Assembly (NCBI RefSeq): GCF_014654675.1
Contig: NZ_BNBC01000004.1
Location: 100,845 to 164,844 of the forward strand
DNA length: 64,000 nt
DNA from: Streptomyces spiralis
GTDB taxonomy: Bacteria; Actinomycetota; Actinomycetes; Streptomycetales; Streptomycetaceae
Direction: 5' to 3'
Shown here: piece after piece, positions 59,914 to 64,000 of the stretch
Position numbering within the stretch: the stretch's first letter is position 1
Layout: each line of letters starts with the position of its first letter
Program-made: the position numbers and the translations under genes
The notes under the pieces: model-generated
What the model was told of the DNA's origin: nothing
The model's database searches: none
Seen by the model: the letters and a program-made list of their open reading frames with translations, nothing else

Positions 59914-61998
59914 TCACCGGTCGTCCGCGAGCGGCTGCTCGGTCCAGACCATCTTGCCCGAGTTCACGTACCGCACCCCCCACGACTGCGCCAGTTCCGC
60001 GGCGATGAACAGGCCACGGCCACCCTCGTCGGCCACCCGGGCGTGCCGCAGGTGCGGCGCGGCCTGGCCCGCGTCACGCACCTCGCAGGTGAGCATGCGG
60101 TCGTGGATCAGGCGGACCTCGATGGGCGGCGCGCCGTACCGCAGGGCGTTGGTGACGAGCTCGCTGACGATGAGCTGCGTGTTGAAGGCCGTCTCGTCGT
60201 CCACACCCCACGCGGCCAGCTGCTCGCCGGTACGACGGCGGGCGGTCGCCACCGAGGCATGGTCGTCGCCGAACCGCCAGCTCGCGAACCCCTCGGCCGG
60301 GAAGGACCGGGTGCGCGCGATGATCACCGCGGCGTCCCCCGCGCCCAGGCCCTCGGGGAGGCTGTAGACGATGTCGTCGCACAGCTCCTGCAGCGGCCGC
60401 TCGGCGTAGTCCGGCGCCGCCCGCAGCGGGCGGGAGGACTCCGCCAGGTACCCGGTGACCAGCGGGTCGCTGGTGAAGACCAGCACGCTGCCGACGGGCA
60501 CCTCGAACTCGGTGGTCGCGAAGGGCGCGTCCTCCGCCACGCCCAGACACGGCCCGGCCGGGGTGTCGGGAACGCTCATGGTGTGGTCGGGGCGGATCAC
60601 CACGGGGGCGAGATACCCGGCCGTCGCCAGGCAGCAGGTGCCGGTCAGGGGGTCGTGGATGGCGTACGCGCAGTCGGCGGTGAGCGCCTCCCGGCGGAGG
60701 GGGTCCCCCAGCGGCAGATTCGCCCGCTCGAACGCAAGTTCGGCGGCCGTGTCGTGAAGCCGGGCCAGGAGCTCGTCCGGGGAGAGGTCGAACGCCGACA
60801 GGGACCGCACGACCGTTCGCAGCTGCCCCATGCTGGCCGCCGCGTTCAGGCCCCGCCCGGAGACGTTGCCGACCACCAGCGCGGTCCGGGCGCTGGACAG
60901 CGTCATGGTGTCGTACCAGGAGCCGGGGCCGGCACCGCTCACCGACAGATAGGCGGTCTCCAGCGACGCGTGCGTCTCGGGGCGCCGGGGCAGCAGCTGA
61001 CGCTGGACGGTCGCGGCGATCGTGTGCTCGCGGATGTAACGCCGTGCGTTGTCGATGGCCAGGGCGGTGTGGGCGGCCAGCTCGACCGCGAGCTGCTGGT
61101 CGCCCGTGTCGAACGGCGGCGACTGTCCGGTGCGGTACAGGCTGACCAGGCCCAGCGCCGTGTCGCGCAGCGCCAGCGGCACCACCAGCAGCGTGTGCGA
61201 CTTCGAGGAGTGCATCGCCTCCACGCGCGGCGGGTCGAAGGGCATCCACGGGTCGGACGCGTGCAGGGGCACCACCCGGGGGCGCAGATCGGCCAGCGCC
61301 TGGGTGAAGGGCGTGGGCCCCGGCAGCCGGCGCACCTCGCCCACCGGATACGCCTGCGGCGGGTGCGCCTGGCCGCTGCCGAAGGCGGTGCGCATCAGCG
61401 CGGTGCCCGGCGGCAGCGGGGCCGGCGGCGGCTCGTCCCCGCGGATCACCGAGTCCACCACCTCCACGATCGCGATGTCGGCGAACTCCGGAACCAGGGC
61501 CGCGACGAGCTCCTCACCGGTCACCGCCGGATCCAGCGCCCGCCCCACCCGCCGCCGCACGGCGTCGAGCACCTTGGTGCGGGCCCGCCCCCGCTCACGC
61601 TCCGTGACGTCGACCGCGGTGACGGCCAGCCCGAGCACCTCCGGCTGCGGCCCTCTCTCCAGGCGCATCGCGGTGACCTCGAAGTGACGCTCCTCGGGCG
61701 GCTCCCCCTTGATCTGCGCCCGCACGATGCGCTGCCACAGGGGCTCCCCGGTCTCCAGCACCTGGTGCAGCACGGTCTCCATGTCGCCGTCCTCGACCAT
61801 GTGGTACACCTCGCGGACGGGCCGTCCGACCAGGTCGTCCAGATGCACACCCTGCATGGCGGGCGTCGCGGTGTTCAGCCGCACCACTCGCAGATCGGTG
61901 TCCAGCAGATGGAGCCCGACCGGTGAGCTGGTGAAGAGTGCCTCCAGCATGGCGGCCGACGTCTTGTCCACGGGCCGCCCCGGATCGCCGTACGCCAC
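59914..61998 (-). CDS. PAS-GAF-SpoIIE-HATPase regulator with degenerate phosphatase domain
   Basis: 694 residues with GTG start after GGAGGT. Order: PAS (about 12-135), GAF (about 150-320), SpoIIE/PP2C (about 335-560), HATPase (about 575-690). The phosphatase motifs are broken: the Asp of GDWYD is Ser360 (GSWYD), the Asp of GDVxGHG is Asn378 (GNVSGRG), TDG is replaced by TSD at 509-511, and the last DD is GD. The kinase-like domain keeps SELVTNALRYG, DAGQAAP and GGRGLFIAAEL. It probably senses a signal and controls an anti-anti-sigma protein by binding or phosphorylation rather than dephosphorylation. Confidence 0.87.
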   Translation of the reverse strand: MAYGDPGRPVDKTSAAMLEALFTSSPVGLHLLDTDLRVVRLNTATPAMQGVHLDDLVGRPVREVYHMVEDGDMETVLHQVLETGEPLWQRIVRAQIKGEPPEERHFEVTAMRLERGPQPEVLGLAVTAVDVTERERGRARTKVLDAVRRRVGRALDPAVTGEELVAALVPEFADIAIVEVVDSVIRGDEPPPAPLPPGTALMRTAFGSGQAHPPQAYPVGEVRRLPGPTPFTQALADLRPRVVPLHASDPWMPFDPPRVEAMHSSKSHTLLVVPLALRDTALGLVSLYRTGQSPPFDTGDQQLAVELAAHTALAIDNARRYIREHTIAATVQRQLLPRRPETHASLETAYLSVSGAGPGSWYDTMTLSSARTALVVGNVSGRGLNAAASMGQLRTVVRSLSAFDLSPDELLARLHDTAAELAFERANLPLGDPLRREALTADCAYAIHDPLTGTCCLATAGYLAPVVIRPDHTMSVPDTPAGPCLGVAEDAPFATTEFEVPVGSVLVFTSDPLVTGYLAESSRPLRAAPDYAERPLQELCDDIVYSLPEGLGAGDAAVIIARTRSFPAEGFASWRFGDDHASVATARRRTGEQLAAWGVDDETAFNTQLIVSELVTNALRYGAPPIEVRLIHDRMLTCEVRDAGQAAPHLRHARVADEGGRGLFIAAELAQSWGVRYVNSGKMVWTEQPLADDR

Positions 61999-62162
61999 TG
62001 GGACCTCCTTCGGACTCGGCCGACGCACCCGGCCCGCCCGGGCACGCGCCCGCCGGCACGCGCCCGAGGGCGCCTCTCCAGCGTGCTCCGCCCGCGGTCG
62101 CGCCGCACGCGCAGCTCCCTGGCCGCGCGACCGCCGACGGCGAGTGGGGAGGACGGTGTCCT

Positions 62163-62762
62163 TCAGGCGAGGTTGACCAGTCTTATGTAGCGGACCCAGT
62201 CCCAGTTCGGCCCGGGATCGGTGTGGTCCGTGCCGGGGACCTCGTAGTGCCCGATGATGTGTGCCCGGTCCTTCGGGATGCCGTACCGGTCGCAGACGGC
62301 CGAGGTGAGTCGGGCCGACTGCTGGTAAAGGGCGTCGGTGAAGTAGGCCGGCTGGTCCACCCACCCCTCGTGCTCGATGCCGATGCTGTGTGTGTTGTAG
62401 TCCCAGTTCCCGGCGTGCCAGGCGATGTCCGCCTCATGGACGCACTGTGCGACGTGCCCGTCGGCGGACCGCACGAGGTAGTGCGCGGACACCTTCTTCT
62501 GGGGGTTCTGGAAGATGGCCAGGGTGTTGGCGTACGTCTCCTGGGTGACGTGGATGATCACTCGGTCGATGGAGTAGCTGGTGGGCCGGTCGGACGCCGT
62601 GTAGTTGGAGATGCTCGCCGGCTGCCACTCGGCGGGCGGATAGTCGACGGCCTCGGTCCGGGCGCCTGCCCGGGTGGCGGGAAGTAACGCGTAGGGAACG
62701 ACGGCCAGGGCGGCGCCCTTCAGGATCCGTCGTCTGGTGGGCTGGAGTCCGGCCCGGTCCAT
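62163..62762 (-). CDS. Tat-exported N-acetylmuramoyl-L-alanine amidase (amidase_2)
   Basis: 199 residues. A Tat signal peptide begins with TRRRILKGAALAVV. The amidase_2/PGRP domain shows the zinc histidines in SIDRVIIHVTQET and the terminal block IIGHYEVPGTDHTDPGPNWDW, with HAGNWDYNTHSIGIEHEG between. It should cleave the bond between MurNAc and the stem peptide. Codon 26, within the signal peptide, is TTA, so export of this enzyme probably awaits the bldA tRNA. The ATG at 62762 starts the Tat motif. Confidence 0.9.
   Translation of the reverse strand: MDRAGLQPTRRRILKGAALAVVPYALLPATRAGARTEAVDYPPAEWQPASISNYTASDRPTSYSIDRVIIHVTQETYANTLAIFQNPQKKVSAHYLVRSADGHVAQCVHEADIAWHAGNWDYNTHSIGIEHEGWVDQPAYFTDALYQQSARLTSAVCDRYGIPKDRAHIIGHYEVPGTDHTDPGPNWDWVRYIRLVNLA
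62685..62687 (-). promoter_or_regulatory. in-frame TTA codon in the amidase signal peptide
   Basis: Codon 26 of the amidase gene reads TTA on the minus strand (residues PYALLP of the signal peptide). As the only other TTA found in the window's annotated genes, it marks probable bldA control. Confidence 0.82.
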
Positions 62763-63134
62763 GGTCGATGGCCTTTCTCGTGGGGTTGCTCGTCGTCGTG
62801 GGCTTGCTCGTCCTCGTGGGGATGCCGGTTGCCGGCAGGGGGTCGGTCGCTCGTGGGATGTCCGGCTTCGGCGATGTGTCCCGATGGCGGTGAGTCTCGC
62901 GTACGGCAGGCCGCTGGCCGCGGAGCACGGCCGCACCCGTGTCGTTGGTGTCGCGTCCGACGGCCGGCGTGATGCGGCCGCTCGCTCACGCCTCACCGTC
63001 CCGGGCCGGATCGGCGCTCGCGTGAATTACGGTACGGCGCCCAGGGGTTGGGCAGAAGAGCACCGCCGCGTTCAGTGGACAGGCGGGCGGTTGTGGAAAA
63101 CTTGGCCACCCGAACGAGTGAAGTGGGCCTGTGG
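62763..63134. other. 372-base gene-less interval
   Basis: No supportable gene on either strand. The part next to the amidase (62780-62830) carries two imperfect copies of TTGCTCGTCGTCGTGGG on the plus strand. The rest must contain the promoter of the amidase gene and the end of the ROK transcript. Confidence 0.5.
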
Positions 63135-64000
63135 TCAGGCCCGTTCGGCGACCGCCGCGGGGTCGTCGAGGACGGCCCGTACCACCGCGTGTGCCGCGCC
63201 CAGGAGCGGGCCCTCCGGGCCGAACCGGGACACGGACACGGGGCAGGCCGGTCCGGCGGTGCGCCGGGCCAGCTCGGCCTCCAGCGACGGCAGCAGCCAG
63301 GGCGCGAGAGCGGCCAGCGCGCCGCCCAGCACGACGGTCTCGGGATCGAGCAGGTTGACGGCGCCGGTCAACGCGATGCCGAGCGCCGTACCGGCGTCGC
63401 TCAGCGCGCGCCGCACGCCCTCGTCGCCGGCCTCGGCGCGGGTGGCGAGCAGCCCGACGCGGCCCTCGCCCGGTTCCAGGCCCGCCGCCCGCAGCACCGC
63501 CTCCTCGCCCGCGTACTGCTCGAGGCATCCGCGCCCGCCGCATGCGCATGCGGGCCCCTCCGGCTCGACCGGCACATGTCCCAGCTCACCCGCGAAGCCG
63601 CGGGTACCGCGCAGCAGCCGCCCGTCGACCACCACCGCGGCACCGATGCCGATCTCCGCCGACACATGCAGGAAGTCCCGTGGCGTGCCCTCGCCGAGCC
63701 AGAGCTCCGCCAGAGCACCGAAGTTCGCCTCGTTGTCCACGGCCGGGGCCAGCTCGTCCGGCAGCAGGGCGGCGAAGTCGGTGTCGTGCCAGTCGAGGTT
63801 GGGCGCCCGCACGACCGTACGGCCGTCCCGGCCGATCAGACCGGGCACGGCGACGGCGAGCCCCGCCGGCCACAGACCCTGCTGCTCCGCCTCGGCGACC
63901 ACCTGGGATATGAGCGCGGTGAGGTCCTTCGCCACCGGTCCGGCGGAGCGTCCCCGGTTCGTGCCGTGCCGCACCGCGCGCGCCCGCACCTGACCGCGCA
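63135..64000 (-). CDS. ROK-family protein, 3' part (likely transcriptional regulator)
   Basis: The gene enters from the right edge; at least 288 residues are visible. ROK motifs are the sugar-kinase start VAVPGLIGRDGRTVVRAPNL, DNEANFGALAELWLG, GAAVVVDGRLLRGTRGFAGELGHVPV and the zinc motif CACGGRGCLEQ. The N-terminal part, where a winged helix would show a NagC-type regulator rather than a glucokinase, is outside the window, so the two options cannot be separated. The frame is open to the edge. Confidence 0.85.
   Translation of the reverse strand, partial: RGQVRARAVRHGTNRGRSAGPVAKDLTALISQVVAEAEQQGLWPAGLAVAVPGLIGRDGRTVVRAPNLDWHDTDFAALLPDELAPAVDNEANFGALAELWLGEGTPRDFLHVSAEIGIGAAVVVDGRLLRGTRGFAGELGHVPVEPEGPACACGGRGCLEQYAGEEAVLRAAGLEPGEGRVGLLATRAEAGDEGVRRALSDAGTALGIALTGAVNLLDPETVVLGGALAALAPWLLPSLEAELARRTAGPACPVSVSRFGPEGPLLGAAHAVVRAVLDDPAAVAERA

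Overview
The window is a stretch of a Streptomyces chromosome or that of a very close relative. The evidence is the very high G+C with strong third-position GC bias, many GTG starts, four-base ATGA/GTGA gene overlaps, and a lineage-typical gene set: a DUF397/XRE/HATPase regulatory trio, RppA-type type III polyketide synthase, F420-type LLM oxidoreductase, MurT/GatD, a GlnR-like box and rare TTA codons. From memory, the order bio - ure - ornithine aminotransferase - pfk - murT/gatD - rppA - DNA ligase resembles one arm-proximal region of the S. coelicolor chromosome; this was not checked by alignment. No tRNA, rRNA, CRISPR array, phage or intact insertion sequence was seen.

Layout. 1-8.8 kb: end of an SGNH hydrolase, two CNNM/CBS membrane proteins, a GNAT enzyme, an LLM flavin/F420 oxidoreductase, a MacB-like ABC exporter pair and a methyltransferase. 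9-13.5 kb: biotin genes bioB-bioA-bioD facing bioF across a shared promoter with a perfect inverted repeat; BioB carries a Cys/His repeat tail. 13.5-18.3 kb: regulatory genes (DUF397, TTA-containing XRE regulator, anti-sigma-type ATPase), an NlpC/P60 hydrolase behind a c-di-AMP riboswitch, a ClpP paralogue with all three catalytic residues replaced, an ANTAR protein and an orphan Phd antitoxin. 18.5-23.3 kb: urease ureABCFGD behind a GlnR-like site, followed by a secreted tripeptidyl aminopeptidase.

25-30.5 kb: PlsC acyltransferase, then a decayed patch (a frameshifted unknown gene, a CoA-transferase fragment and an acyl-CoA dehydrogenase with two frameshifts), then DedA, a His-rich DUF4396 membrane protein behind a CsoR-like copper operator, a small membrane protein and a CBS protein. 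30.6-33.3 kb: arginine/ornithine catabolism (ddaH, rocD, Lrp). 33.4-37.4 kb: a LytTR regulator / small membrane protein / sodium-solute symporter / LytS kinase operon. 37.5-45 kb: CtaG-like protein, 6-phosphofructokinase, the lipid II amidation pair MurT-GatD, peptide deformylase, and a TetR repressor divergent from an acyl-CoA dehydrogenase.

45-48.4 kb: pigment cluster of a THN synthase (rppA), a CYP158-like P450 with a long repeat-rich N-terminal extension, and a cupin. 49-54.6 kb: semialdehyde dehydrogenase, a translationally coupled ATP-dependent DNA ligase and NUDIX pair, and a thioredoxin-reductase-like flavoprotein divergent from an XRE-cupin regulator. 54.7-58.3 kb: quinone oxidoreductase plus two tandem acyl-CoA dehydrogenases, then a small membrane protein behind a long palindrome. 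58.3-64 kb: secreted phosphodiester glycosidase, a large PAS/GAF/SpoIIE/HATPase regulator whose phosphatase domain has lost most metal ligands, a Tat-exported amidase with a TTA codon, and the 3' part of a ROK-family gene.

The most interesting points are the catalytically dead ClpP and SpoIIE-type proteins, the engineered-looking 18-nt repeats in the P450 gene, the Cys/His tail on BioB, the CsoR-like site before the His-rich DUF4396 gene, and several unassigned palindromic operators.
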